NCBI RefSeq assembly: GCF_014648435.1
Contig: NZ_BMRC01000017.1
Coordinates: 124,001 to 188,000 of the forward strand
Origin: Nonomuraea spiralis
Lineage (GTDB): Bacteria; Actinomycetota; Actinomycetes; Streptosporangiales; Streptosporangiaceae
Direction: 5' to 3'
Length of the DNA stretch: 64,000 nt
The notes below the pieces were generated by a model. It was not told the DNA's origin. It made no database searches and was given only the letters and a program-made list of their open reading frames with translations. A program made the position numbers and the translations under genes. Position 1 is the first letter of the stretch. Each line of letters opens with the position of its first letter. Below are positions 43,424 to 51,892 of this stretch, in pieces.

Positions 43424-45244
43424 ATGAAAAGGACAGCCTTGTTGCTGGGCACGGTGATGCTCGGCAGCCTGCTGGCCGCTCCTCCAGCCCTGGCCGCCGC
43501 ACCGGCCGCAGCTCCGGCCGCTGTATCGGCCGCCGCACCGGTCACCTCGGTGACCCGCGTCAAGGCCGGACCGGCCACCTGGTCGGGTGAGTGCCCCACG
43601 ACCGTGGCCTTCTCCGCCACCCTGGCCGCCAAGGGCAAGGGCACCGTGCGCTACCGCTGGGTACGCGGTGACGGCAGCAAGAGCGCCATCAGGAGCTTCC
43701 GCGTCGCAGGCGCGCGCAAGGTCGTCGTGAGGGACCGCCAGACGTTCGACCGCGACACGACCGGCTGGCAGGCCGTGGAGGTCCTCGGCAAGCGGGGCCT
43801 GTCCGCCAAGGCCCGCTTCCGCGTCTCCTGCGAGGGCTCCCCGCGCCGGTACGACGTGGTCAACCCGCTGCCCGCCCAGCCGGACCGGCCGCTGGTGGCC
43901 GCCGCGAGCGTGCAGGCGAGCCCGCCGCGCTACGACGGCCGCTGCCCGACCGGCGTGACGTTCACCGCGACCATCCAGGTGTCGCGCACCCCGGCCAAGG
44001 TCGGCTACCGGTGGATCGACAGCGCCACGGGCGAGGGCCCGGTGGAGTGGGCGTACTTCGCCGCCGACGGGCCGAGGAGCAGGCAGGTCACGCTGCCGCT
44101 GTCCGTGGGCACCTCCACCGCCGGCTGGAAGTCCGTACGGATTCTCAACCCGGGCGGGCACGACTCCGGGCGGGCCTCGTACGAGGTGAACTGCGGGACG
44201 ACGCCGTCGCCGCAGCCCACCAACACGCCGTCGCCGACGCCCACGACGTCCTCCACCCCCAAGCCCACCACGACGTCCGAACCCCCGGCGCAGCAGCCGC
44301 AGGCGGCGATCACCGCCCTGACGCCCGGCGACTACGAGGGCTACTGCGACGAGCCCATCGCCTACCAGGCCACCGGCCGCATCACCCTTCCGGCGGGCCC
44401 GGCGGCCGCCGTCGGCTACTGGTGGACCCTCGACGGCGCCGAGTGGCAGCACCAGACCGTCAGCTTCCCGGCCGGCACCCAGCCCAGGTCGCAGGACGTC
44501 ACCGCCGCCTGGAGCTTCGACCAGGCGAAGAACGGCTCGCACAAGCTGGCCCTGACCACCCAGCCCGGCGCGGCCCAGGCCGCCGAGCGCACGTTCGCCC
44601 TCTCCTGCACGACCGACCCCGACCCGGCCAAGCTGGCCATCCCCTACGTCCTGACGCCCGTCTACCGGGGCGACTGCACGCAGTCCATCGGCCTGAGGGT
44701 GGACGCCCGGATCACCACCGACCGCGACGCCGACGTCCGGTACCGCGTCGTCGTGGACGGCAAGCCCGGCCCGGTCAGGACGCAGGACGCCAAGCCCGGC
44801 AGGGCCCAGTCGATCGGCGACCTGTTCTACATCAGCCCCAAGGACTCCGGCGGCGGCGTCATCCGCCTTGAGGTGCTGAACCACAACAAGCCGGTCAAGG
44901 AGAAGCCGTACACCGTGACCTGCGTGCCGGTGGACCCGGCGCCGGGCACGGTGCGGATCAGCGAGTTCCGGCCGGTCCACTACTTCGGCGACTGCGCCGA
45001 AGCGCCGTACGTGACCGCCTTCGGCGCCTTCCGCGCCGCGCCGGACACCGAGATCACCTGGCGCTGGGTCATCGACGGCAAGCCGACGGAGCCAGCCACG
45101 TACAAGACCAACAGCGGCGGCCTTCTCCAGGTTCAGGCCTTCCACTGGAACCGGGACACGAAGACCTCCGGCGTGGTCCGGCTTGAAGTGCTGAACCACA
45201 ACAAGCCATCCGCCGAAGGCACGTACCCGGTGACCTGCGAATAG
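43424..45244 (+). CDS. Secreted multi-domain protein with five two-cysteine beta domains (606 aa)
   Basis: The signal peptide is 1-25 (MKRTALLLGTVMLGSLLAAPPALA). Five similar domains of about 90-110 residues follow, each opening with Y/W-x-G-x-C and closing with V/L-x-C: WSGEC...VSCE, YDGRC...VNCG, then a Thr/Pro linker (PSPQPTNTPSPTPTT), then YEGYC...LSCT, YRGDC...VTCV and YFGDC...VTCE. One cysteine pair per domain suggests Ig-like beta sandwiches locked by a disulfide. Domains 4 and 5 share RLEVLNHNKP. No catalytic motif or wall-sorting signal is seen. The neighbour at 45326 repeats domains 3-5. The role is unknown; adhesion or binding is a guess. Confidence 0.8.
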   Translation: MKRTALLLGTVMLGSLLAAPPALAAAPAAAPAAVSAAAPVTSVTRVKAGPATWSGECPTTVAFSATLAAKGKGTVRYRWVRGDGSKSAIRSFRVAGARKVVVRDRQTFDRDTTGWQAVEVLGKRGLSAKARFRVSCEGSPRRYDVVNPLPAQPDRPLVAAASVQASPPRYDGRCPTGVTFTATIQVSRTPAKVGYRWIDSATGEGPVEWAYFAADGPRSRQVTLPLSVGTSTAGWKSVRILNPGGHDSGRASYEVNCGTTPSPQPTNTPSPTPTTSSTPKPTTTSEPPAQQPQAAITALTPGDYEGYCDEPIAYQATGRITLPAGPAAAVGYWWTLDGAEWQHQTVSFPAGTQPRSQDVTAAWSFDQAKNGSHKLALTTQPGAAQAAERTFALSCTTDPDPAKLAIPYVLTPVYRGDCTQSIGLRVDARITTDRDADVRYRVVVDGKPGPVRTQDAKPGRAQSIGDLFYISPKDSGGGVIRLEVLNHNKPVKEKPYTVTCVPVDPAPGTVRISEFRPVHYFGDCAEAPYVTAFGAFRAAPDTEITWRWVIDGKPTEPATYKTNSGGLLQVQAFHWNRDTKTSGVVRLEVLNHNKPSAEGTYPVTCE

Positions 45245-45248
45245 CGCT

Positions 45249-45288
45249 CACAAGGCAGATCCAACCGGGACACAAGCCGCCTTGATCA
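45249..45288 (+). promoter_or_regulatory. Shared upstream element, copy 2
   Basis: The pattern CACAAG-N5-TCCAA-N7-ACAAGC-N5-TGATCA is identical in spacing to copy 1 (43345-43384). It ends 37 bases before ATG 45326, and its TGATCA merges into the left arm of the start-codon hairpin. Confidence 0.65.
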
Positions 45289-45329
45289 TCCTGGGGTTCC
45301 CATCATCGCGAGGAGGAACCCCAGGATGA
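45286..45329 (+). promoter_or_regulatory. Perfect 15-bp hairpin enclosing the start codon of the second paralog
   Basis: The left arm TCATCCTGGGGTTCC (45286-45300) and right arm GGAACCCCAGGATGA (45315-45329) pair perfectly, with a 14-base loop. The right arm contains ATG 45326-45328 and the last bases of the ribosome site GAGGAGG (45310-45316). In RNA this would hide the start codon, so it may be a translational switch. As DNA it could be a protein operator. Confidence 0.75.
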
Positions 45330-46360
45330 GATGGACAACCTTGCTGCTCGGCGCGGTACTGCTCGGCGGCCTGCCCGCCGTCGCCGGGCCGGCGTCCGCC
45401 GCGGTCGCGGCGGCTGACACGCCGCAGGTGGTGATCGACGGGCTCACCCCCGGCAGCTACTCGGGCACGTGCGCCGCGCCCGTCACCTACAACGCCGCCG
45501 GCCGCGTCGTGCTCCCGCCCGGCCCGGCCGCCGACGTGGCCTACTCCTGGCAGCTCGACGACAAGGAGGTACGCGGCGCGACGCTCTCCTTCCCCGAGAG
45601 CACCCAGCCCCGGTCGCAGGCCGTCTCCGCCACCTGGAACTACGGCACCTCCAACGCCGGCGCCCACCGCGTCCGGCTCGTCGCCCAGGGCGCCACGGCC
45701 GAGCAGGGCTTCAACTTCACCTGCGGCCCCGCCGCGCCCCCGGCGTACGTGACCTTCCACGACATGCTGACGCCACTGTTCCGCGGCGAGTGCAACGGGG
45801 CCGTCGGCCTCAGGGCGGAGGCCACGGTCGTCGCCGACCGCGACACCGAGATCCAGTACCGCGTGGTCGTGGACGGCGTGCCGGGCTGGCCGAGGTCCCA
45901 GCAGGTCAACGCGGGCGTCAAGACCCACATCGGCGACTTCTGGTACAGCTCCGCACAGGCCAGCGGCAGCGGCAACATCCGCATCGAGGTGCTGAACCAC
46001 AACAAGCCGGTCAAGGAGGAGGCGTACAACCGGGTGTGCCGGGCGGTCCCGTCCCCGGTCCCCTACGTACGGATCAGCGCGCTCACCCCGATGGCCTACT
46101 ACGGGAGCTGCGACGAGGCCCCCTACCTGACGGCGTACGGCACCTTCCGCGCCCCGGCGGGCACGCAGGTCAGCTACCGCTGGCTGATGAACGGCGTGCA
46201 ACTGGAAGGGAACACGCTGACCGTGCCCCAGAACGGCATCCTCCAGATCCAGCCCGCCTGGTGGCGCCAGCAGAGCAAGCAGTCGGGGAACCTCACGCTC
46301 GAGGTGCTGAACAACGACAGGCCCACGCTGACGGTCACCCAGCCCGTGAGCTGCCAGTGA
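45326..46360 (+). CDS. Secreted protein with three two-cysteine beta domains, paralog of 43424-45244
   Basis: This 344-residue protein has a signal peptide of about 1-26 (MRWTTLLLGAVLLGGLPAVAGPASA). Three domains follow: YSGTC...FTCG, FRGEC...NRVCR and YYGSC...VSCQ, corresponding in order to domains 3-5 of the upstream protein, with RIEVLNHNKPVKEEAY nearly identical to its domain 4. It is thus a tandem partial duplication. Expression may be gated by the hairpin over its start codon. The function is unknown. The gene ends three bases before the convergent fdhD. Confidence 0.8.
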   Translation: MRWTTLLLGAVLLGGLPAVAGPASAAVAAADTPQVVIDGLTPGSYSGTCAAPVTYNAAGRVVLPPGPAADVAYSWQLDDKEVRGATLSFPESTQPRSQAVSATWNYGTSNAGAHRVRLVAQGATAEQGFNFTCGPAAPPAYVTFHDMLTPLFRGECNGAVGLRAEATVVADRDTEIQYRVVVDGVPGWPRSQQVNAGVKTHIGDFWYSSAQASGSGNIRIEVLNHNKPVKEEAYNRVCRAVPSPVPYVRISALTPMAYYGSCDEAPYLTAYGTFRAPAGTQVSYRWLMNGVQLEGNTLTVPQNGILQIQPAWWRQQSKQSGNLTLEVLNNDRPTLTVTQPVSCQ

Positions 46361-46363
46361 CGG

Positions 46364-47203
46364 CTAGACCGTGACACGCTCCTGCCCGGCGTAGACGTTG
46401 CAGCGTTCGCCGCGCAGGAACCCGACCAGCGTCATCCCGAACTCCCTGGCCAGATCGACGGCCAGGGACGAGGGCGCCGACACCGCGCAGACCGCCGGGA
46501 TGCCCGCGGCCAGCGCCTTCTGCATGATCTCGTAGCTGGCCCGGCCGCTGACCATGAGCACGTGCTCGGCCAGCGGCAGCCGTTCCGCCAGCGCGGCCCA
46601 GCCGACCAGCTTGTCGACCGCGTTGTGCCGGCCGACGTCCTCGCGCAGGGCCAGCAGCGTGCCCGTCGCCGAGAACAGGCCCGCCGCGTGCAGGCCGCCG
46701 GTCTTGCCGAACACGCCCTGGGCCTCGCGCAGCGTGCCGGGCAGGCCGTACAGCACCTCGGGGGTCAGCCGGAGCAGGCCGCCGGGGATCGGCTTGCAGC
46801 GGTCGTGCAGCGCGTCGAGGCCGGCCGCGCCGCAGACGCCACACGCGCTGGAGGTGAGGAAGTGCCGGTCGAGCGCGGGCAGGTCGGGCACCGGGCCGTG
46901 CAGGCGGACGGTGACGGTGTTGTAGCGGGCCTCGGGCGGCAGGTCCTCGTCCGCGCAGTAGGCGATGGCCGCGATGTCCTCCGGCCCGGCCAGGCCCTCG
47001 CCGCACAGGAACCCGGCGGCCAGCTCGAAGTCGTGACCCGGCGTGCGCATGGTGATGGCGACCGTCTTGCGGGTGCCGCCGGCCCCGATGAGCCGGATCT
47101 CCAGCGGCTCCTCCGTGGCCAGGTCGTCGCGCCGGTCGCGGACGCCGGAGCCGGCCAGTTCCCTGATGCGGACGCGGGTGGTGGGCCCGGGACGCGCCTT
47201 CAC
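46364..47203 (-). CDS. fdhD: FdhD sulfur carrier for formate dehydrogenase maturation
   Basis: The product is 279 residues from GTG 47203, coupled to the upstream oxidoreductase gene (GTGA overlap); the frame is open upstream only inside that gene. It has the SSACGVCG motif that carries the transferred sulfur, plus EEPLEIRL near the N-terminus and LREDVGRHNAVDKLVG. FdhD passes sulfur from a cysteine desulfurase to the molybdenum cofactor of formate dehydrogenase-type enzymes; the neighbouring FdhF/YdeP protein is the obvious client. Confidence 0.95.
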   Translation of the reverse strand: MKARPGPTTRVRIRELAGSGVRDRRDDLATEEPLEIRLIGAGGTRKTVAITMRTPGHDFELAAGFLCGEGLAGPEDIAAIAYCADEDLPPEARYNTVTVRLHGPVPDLPALDRHFLTSSACGVCGAAGLDALHDRCKPIPGGLLRLTPEVLYGLPGTLREAQGVFGKTGGLHAAGLFSATGTLLALREDVGRHNAVDKLVGWAALAERLPLAEHVLMVSGRASYEIMQKALAAGIPAVCAVSAPSSLAVDLAREFGMTLVGFLRGERCNVYAGQERVTV

Positions 47204-49404
47204 AGCGGCCGCACGGTGACGAGGGCGTTGTAGTCGGGGATGCGCGCCTGTGGCGAGCGGCGGGCCTCGTCGAGCAGCACGTTGCCCTCCGGCCAGTGGA
47301 TCTGCAGGTTGCCCGGCATCAGCGGGGCACGCAGCACCTTGCCCTGGTAGGAGCGCTCGCCGGCGCGCAGCTCGACCGGGGCGCCGTCGGCCAGGCCGAG
47401 CCGGTCGGCGTCGTACGGGCTCATCAGAACGGCCTCGCGCGCCGCGCCGTTGAAGCCGTCGAGCCGCTCGTGGACCATGCTGTTGAACTGCTTGCCACGC
47501 CTGGTCGCGACCATGAACGTGCCGTCGGGACGCTCCAGGGCGGGCGGCTCGACCACGGAGAAGACGGCCAGTCCGTCGGGGGTCTGGAAGCGGCCGTCGG
47601 AGAAGAGGTGGCGGCCGCCGTACTGGACGTTGTCCCCGAACTTCCGCAACCCGGAGATGCCCTGGTAGAACGGCACGACCTGCTCGATCTCCGCACGGAT
47701 CTGCGGAGTGCCGGTGAACCGGACGTGGTCCGCGATCTCGGGACGAGTACGGGCGGCCAGCTCGGAGAAGATCTTCCACTCCGGCCACGCCTCGCCGACG
47801 CGCGGGCCCTCGACCTCGGGCGAGAAGATGATCCGCCGCTCGGTGGAGGTCTCGGTCACGCCGCCGACCATCTCGTAGCGCGTCTGCGCGGGCAGCAGCA
47901 GCACGTCGCCCTCGCCCGGCACCAGCATCTGCGAGGACAACACGATGTCGATGTGCACCCGCAGCCCCAGCCTGGACAGGGCCTCGCGGCAGTAGGCCGG
48001 GTCGGGCAGCACCTCCAGGAAGTTGCCGCCGGAGGAGACGAGCGCGTCGAGCTCGCCGCGGTGGGCCGCGTCGATCATGTCCGTGGCGGTCAGACCGGGC
48101 GAGTCGGGCACCGGGAAACCCCACAGGTCGGTGAACTTCGCGGCGTTCGCGGACGTGATCGGCAGGCCGCCGGGGTAACCGGTCGCGTACGCGCCCATCT
48201 CGGCCCCGCCCTGGACCCCGCTGTGCCCCCTGATCGGCATCAGCCCGCACTTGTCCCGCCCGAGGAAGCCGCGGGCGAGCGCCAGGTTGACGATCGCCCG
48301 GACGTTGTCCTCGCCGTAGGAGTGCTGGGTGATGCCCATCGACCAGACCAGCACCGCCGAGCGCGCCTCGCCGAGCAGCTTGGCCAGCCGGAACATCTGG
48401 TCCTTCGTGGCTCCCGACAGTGCTTCGAGCTCGGCCCACGTCTGGCCCTCGACCGCCTTGCGCGCCTCCTCGAAGCCGGACGTCCGCTCGGCCACGAACG
48501 TCTCGTCCACCCAGTCGTTCTCGATCAGGTGCTTGAGCACGCCGTTGAGGAAGCCGATGTCGCCGCCGACGTTCACGCCGAAGAACTCGTCGGTGATCTT
48601 CGTGCCGAACAGCGCGGACTCGGCGTTGGAGGGCACCCAGTACTTGTCCATGCCCGGCTCGCGGTAGGCGTTGACCATGGCGATCCGGGTGCCGGCCTTC
48701 TTGGCGTGGTAGAGGTACTTCATCGCGACCGGCTGGTTGTTCGACGGGTTCGAGCCGATGAAGACGATCAGGTCGGAGCCGATCCAGTCGGTGTAGGAGC
48801 AGGTCGTGGCCGCCGCGCCGATGGTCTGCTTCAGCGCGACCGTCGAGGGCGAGTGGCAGATGCGCGCGGCGTTGTCGACGTTGTTCGTGCCGAGCGCGCG
48901 CACCGCCTTCTGGGCCGCGTAGTAGTTCTCGTTGGGCACCCCGCGGCTGGTCAGGTACGTGCCGGACCGCGCGCCGCGCAGCCGGTCGGCCGCCAGCCGC
49001 AGCGCCTCGTCCCAGCTGACGCGGGTGAAGCCGGGCTCGCCCGCGCGCCGCAACATCGGGTACGGCAGCCGTCCCAGCTCCCGCAGCTCCGCGCTCTTCC
49101 GCCCGGCCAGCCCCGAGACGTCACCCAGCAGCGACACGTCGAGCGCGGGCATGGTGTTGAGCGGCAGCAGCCGCAACCTGATGTTGCACAGGTGGATCTC
49201 GTCCATCGTCCAGTCGCGCATGCCGTGCGTGCCGAGCGCGCAGCCGTCGCAGGTGCCCTGGTTGAGAATCCGCCAGGCGTAACGCCTGTTCCCCTTGACC
49301 GACCTGAACGCCTTCCACAGCTCCAGGTAGTTGTTCGGCTTGCGCAACCCGAGGCCGAAGGGCCGCCACGATGCCCAGTTGCGAGGGTCAGGACGTCTGC
49401 TCAT
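47200..49404 (-). CDS. FdhF/YdeP-family molybdopterin oxidoreductase
   Basis: The product is 734 residues from ATG 49404 (GGGGG upstream). The N-terminus has QGTCDGCALGTHGM and DEIHLCNIRL, cysteines that could hold an iron-sulfur cluster. The molybdopterin core includes GTNNVDNAARICHSPSTVALKQT, IGSNPSNNQPVAMKYL and QHSYGEDNVRAIVNLALARG. The C-terminal molybdopterin-dinucleotide domain ends RIPDYNALVTVRPL. It belongs to the YdeP-like group, whose electron acceptor is uncertain. It is coupled to fdhD and shares a mirrored start region with birA. The formate substrate is inferred from fdhD. Confidence 0.9.
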   Translation of the reverse strand: MSRRPDPRNWASWRPFGLGLRKPNNYLELWKAFRSVKGNRRYAWRILNQGTCDGCALGTHGMRDWTMDEIHLCNIRLRLLPLNTMPALDVSLLGDVSGLAGRKSAELRELGRLPYPMLRRAGEPGFTRVSWDEALRLAADRLRGARSGTYLTSRGVPNENYYAAQKAVRALGTNNVDNAARICHSPSTVALKQTIGAAATTCSYTDWIGSDLIVFIGSNPSNNQPVAMKYLYHAKKAGTRIAMVNAYREPGMDKYWVPSNAESALFGTKITDEFFGVNVGGDIGFLNGVLKHLIENDWVDETFVAERTSGFEEARKAVEGQTWAELEALSGATKDQMFRLAKLLGEARSAVLVWSMGITQHSYGEDNVRAIVNLALARGFLGRDKCGLMPIRGHSGVQGGAEMGAYATGYPGGLPITSANAAKFTDLWGFPVPDSPGLTATDMIDAAHRGELDALVSSGGNFLEVLPDPAYCREALSRLGLRVHIDIVLSSQMLVPGEGDVLLLPAQTRYEMVGGVTETSTERRIIFSPEVEGPRVGEAWPEWKIFSELAARTRPEIADHVRFTGTPQIRAEIEQVVPFYQGISGLRKFGDNVQYGGRHLFSDGRFQTPDGLAVFSVVEPPALERPDGTFMVATRRGKQFNSMVHERLDGFNGAAREAVLMSPYDADRLGLADGAPVELRAGERSYQGKVLRAPLMPGNLQIHWPEGNVLLDEARRSPQARIPDYNALVTVRPL

Positions 49405-49491
49405 CCCCCCATCTTTACCCCTCACGCGGACTTCGAGACAGCCGGTGCGGCGCGATGACCACGGCGGAAGTTCGGCCAAGATGGGGGGATG
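49402..49491. repeat. Mirrored 14-bp inverted repeat covering both divergent start codons
   Basis: CATCCCCCCATCTT (49402-49415) and AAGATGGGGGGATG (49478-49491) are a perfect inverted repeat 62 bases apart. Each arm ends in the start codon of its gene (fdhF-like on minus, birA on plus), so both mRNAs begin translation in the same AAGATGGGGGGATG context. Confidence 0.8.
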
Positions 49492-50310
49492 GCCCACTCG
49501 CGCTACTCCGACCTCGACCGTCCTCCGCTCTCGGAGGCCGCGCTCAACCGCGCGCTCGTCCGCCCGGGAGCACTCTGGACCGGCGTCACCGTCGTCGACT
49601 CCACCGGCTCGACGAACGCCGACCTGGCCGCCGCCGCCCTCGCGGGGGCCGAGCAGGGGCGGGTGCTGGTGGCCGAGTCGCAGGTCGCCGGCCGGGGCCG
49701 GCTCGACCGCGCCTGGACGGCCCCGCCGCGGTCGGGGCTGACGTTCTCCGTCCTGCTCAGGCCCACGGCGCCGGTCACCACCCAAGGGTGGCTGCCGCTG
49801 CTCTACGGCGTGGCCGCCGCCTCGGCCGTACGCCGCCTGGCCGAGGTGGACGTACGCCTCAAATGGCCCAACGACCTGCTGATCGGCGAGCGCAAGCTGG
49901 CCGGCGTGCTGGCCGAGCGGGTCGATGACGCCGTCGTCATCGGCATGGGGCTCAACGTCTCGCTCCGCGCGGACGAGGCGCCGGTCGAGACGGCCACGTC
50001 CCTGGCCATCGAGGAGGCCGCCTGCCTCGACCGCGACCCGCTGCTGCGGGCCGTGCTGCGCGAGGTCGAGAGCCACTACCGCGAGTGGGAGGCGACGGGC
50101 GGCGACGCCGAGGCCGCCGGGCTGCGCGCCGCCTACCTCGCCACCAGCGCCACGGTCGGCCGCGACGTCCGCGTCGAGCTGCCGGGCGACCACGTGCTGA
50201 CCGGGCGGGCGACCGGCGTCGACGCCTCCGGCCACCTCCAGGTGGAGTCCGGCGGCGAGCGCTACACGCTGGGCGCCGGAGATGTCGTGCACGTACGGGC
50301 CGCCGGATAA
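49489..50310 (+). CDS. birA: Biotin--[acetyl-CoA-carboxylase] ligase
   Basis: This 273-residue protein has biotin ligase motifs: STGSTNADL, GRGRLDR at 68-74 (biotinyl-AMP loop), KWPNDLL from K125, and the C-terminal SH3-like domain. There is no N-terminal helix-turn-helix, so it is a ligase without repressor function, as is normal in actinobacteria. It loads biotin on acyl-CoA carboxylase subunits such as partners of the beta subunit at 35390. It is divergent from the molybdopterin enzyme. Confidence 0.95.
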   Translation: MAHSRYSDLDRPPLSEAALNRALVRPGALWTGVTVVDSTGSTNADLAAAALAGAEQGRVLVAESQVAGRGRLDRAWTAPPRSGLTFSVLLRPTAPVTTQGWLPLLYGVAAASAVRRLAEVDVRLKWPNDLLIGERKLAGVLAERVDDAVVIGMGLNVSLRADEAPVETATSLAIEEAACLDRDPLLRAVLREVESHYREWEATGGDAEAAGLRAAYLATSATVGRDVRVELPGDHVLTGRATGVDASGHLQVESGGERYTLGAGDVVHVRAAG

Positions 50311-50356
50311 GTCACCGGCGTAGCCGCTTGGCGGCGTTGGTGGGAGCATGTGCGGC

Positions 50357-50875
50357 ATGACCCTTCCCGACCACCATCTGACGCAGGGTGAGCGGCGCGT
50401 CCGATCCTTCCATCCCCACTGGAAGCGCCTTGTCGGCCCGTTCTTCGCGCTGATCCTCATCGCCGCGGCAGCGGGTGCGGCCCTGTACTTCCTCCCCGCC
50501 ACGTGGGGGGAGAGCGTCTCCTTCTACGGCAGGATCGTCGTCGTCGTCCTCGCCCTGATCCTGCTGACGATCTTCACTCTCGTGCCCTACCTGCAGTGGA
50601 AGAACACCGGCTACGTCCTGACGACCCACCGGTTCACGATCAGCATGGGCGTGCTCAACAAGTCCACGGACGAGATCCCGATGGCCAAGGTCAACACCGT
50701 CAGCTCCGACCAGACGTTCCTGGAGCGCCTGCTCGGCTGCGGCACGCTGACCGTCGAGTCCGCGGGCGAGCGGGGTCAGATCGTGTTGCGCGACATCCCG
50801 AGGATCCAGGACGTCCGCATGGACCTGTTCAAGCTGGTCGAGGACGCGTCCGACGGGGAGATCGACGGCCACTGA
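50357..50875 (+). CDS. PH (bPH2) domain membrane protein
   Basis: ATG 50357 is preferred to 50348 because GGGAG at 50342-50346 is better spaced. The product is 172 residues: two adjacent membrane helices at about 26-75, then a bacterial PH domain (YVLTTHRFTISMGVLNKSTDEIPMAKVNTVSSDQTFLERLLGCGTLTVESAG) of the YdbS-like type. The role is unknown. The order birA, PH protein, cyclase is, to my recollection, also seen in Streptomyces. Confidence 0.88.
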   Translation: MTLPDHHLTQGERRVRSFHPHWKRLVGPFFALILIAAAAGAALYFLPATWGESVSFYGRIVVVVLALILLTIFTLVPYLQWKNTGYVLTTHRFTISMGVLNKSTDEIPMAKVNTVSSDQTFLERLLGCGTLTVESAGERGQIVLRDIPRIQDVRMDLFKLVEDASDGEIDGH

Positions 50876-50896
50876 GGGTGGCGTAGCCTGCTGATC

Positions 50897-51877
50897 GTGA
50901 ACGCCTCCGAACCGCGCGGCAGACCGACGGCCGAGCAGATCGAGCGCACGCTCGTGGGCATGCCGGCCCGCTACACGCGCGAGCAGGTCTCTGCCGAGGC
51001 CGGCGTGTCGCGGGAGCTGGCCGAGCGCATCTGGCGGGCGCTCGGCTTCGCCCAGCTCGCCGACGACGCCGTGGCGTTCAGCGACGCCGACGTGGCCGCG
51101 CTGCGCCGGGTGCGCGGGATGCTCGACGGCGGCCTGCTCGACGAGCAGACCGTCATCCGCATGGCCCGCGCGCTCGGCCAGACCACCGCCAGGCTGGCCC
51201 AGTGGCAGGCCGAGATCGTGATCGGCACGATGTTGCCCGACCCGCCCGCCGACGCCGACCTGACCGGCGTCCTCGACACGGCCAAGGCCCTCCTGCCCGA
51301 CTTCGAGCACCTGCTGATCCACGTCTGGCGGGCCCAGCTCGCCGCGGCGGGCACCCGCCTGCTGGCGGTCGCCGACGACCGGGCCGACCGGGTGCCGGGC
51401 CGCGTGTCGATCGCCGTCGGCTTCGCCGACCTGGTCTCCTTCACCCGGCGCTCGCGCGAGCTGGACGAACGGGGGCTGGCCGCGCTGGTCGAGGGCTTCG
51501 AGTCGCGGGCCGCCGACGTGGTGGCCGCGCACGGCGCGCGGCTGGTCAAGACGCTCGGCGACGAGGTGCTGTTCACCGCGCCCGCCCCGGCCCAGGCCGC
51601 GGCGATCGCGCTCGACCTCGCCGAGAGCCTGGAGCTGCGCATCGGCATGGCGTACGGGCCCGTCGTGCCCATGATGGGCGACGTGTTCGGCACCACCGTC
51701 AACCTGGCCGCCCGGCTCACGGCCATCGCCCGTCCCGGGACGATCGTGGTCGATTCGGAACTGGCCGAGGGCCTGGGCGAAGGGGCCGAGGGGGTCTCGG
51801 TGCACAAGATCAGGAGGCGGCCGGCAAGAGGGCTCGGCGTGGTCCAGCCCTATGTCTTGCGGAGATCAACCTCCTGA
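50897..51877 (+). CDS. Class III adenylate cyclase, Rv1264-like
   Basis: The product is 326 residues from GTG 50897. The N-terminal regulatory domain (about 15-165) resembles that of the pH-sensing mycobacterial enzyme Rv1264 (RYTREQVSAEAGVSRELAERIWRALGF). The catalytic domain (about 170-320) has both metal aspartates (FADLVSFT; TLGDEVLF), the substrate lysine just before the second (VKTLGDE) and NLAAR supplying Asn/Arg, so it should be active. It is soluble, with no membrane helix. It makes cAMP. Confidence 0.9.
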   Translation: MNASEPRGRPTAEQIERTLVGMPARYTREQVSAEAGVSRELAERIWRALGFAQLADDAVAFSDADVAALRRVRGMLDGGLLDEQTVIRMARALGQTTARLAQWQAEIVIGTMLPDPPADADLTGVLDTAKALLPDFEHLLIHVWRAQLAAAGTRLLAVADDRADRVPGRVSIAVGFADLVSFTRRSRELDERGLAALVEGFESRAADVVAAHGARLVKTLGDEVLFTAPAPAQAAAIALDLAESLELRIGMAYGPVVPMMGDVFGTTVNLAARLTAIARPGTIVVDSELAEGLGEGAEGVSVHKIRRRPARGLGVVQPYVLRRSTS

Positions 51878-51892
51878 CACAAGATGGCTGCC

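Noticed and set aside
43382..45199. 605-codon minus-strand frame opposite the secreted protein
   Set aside because: No start context or family features; the plus-strand gene has a signal peptide, ribosome site and domain repeats.
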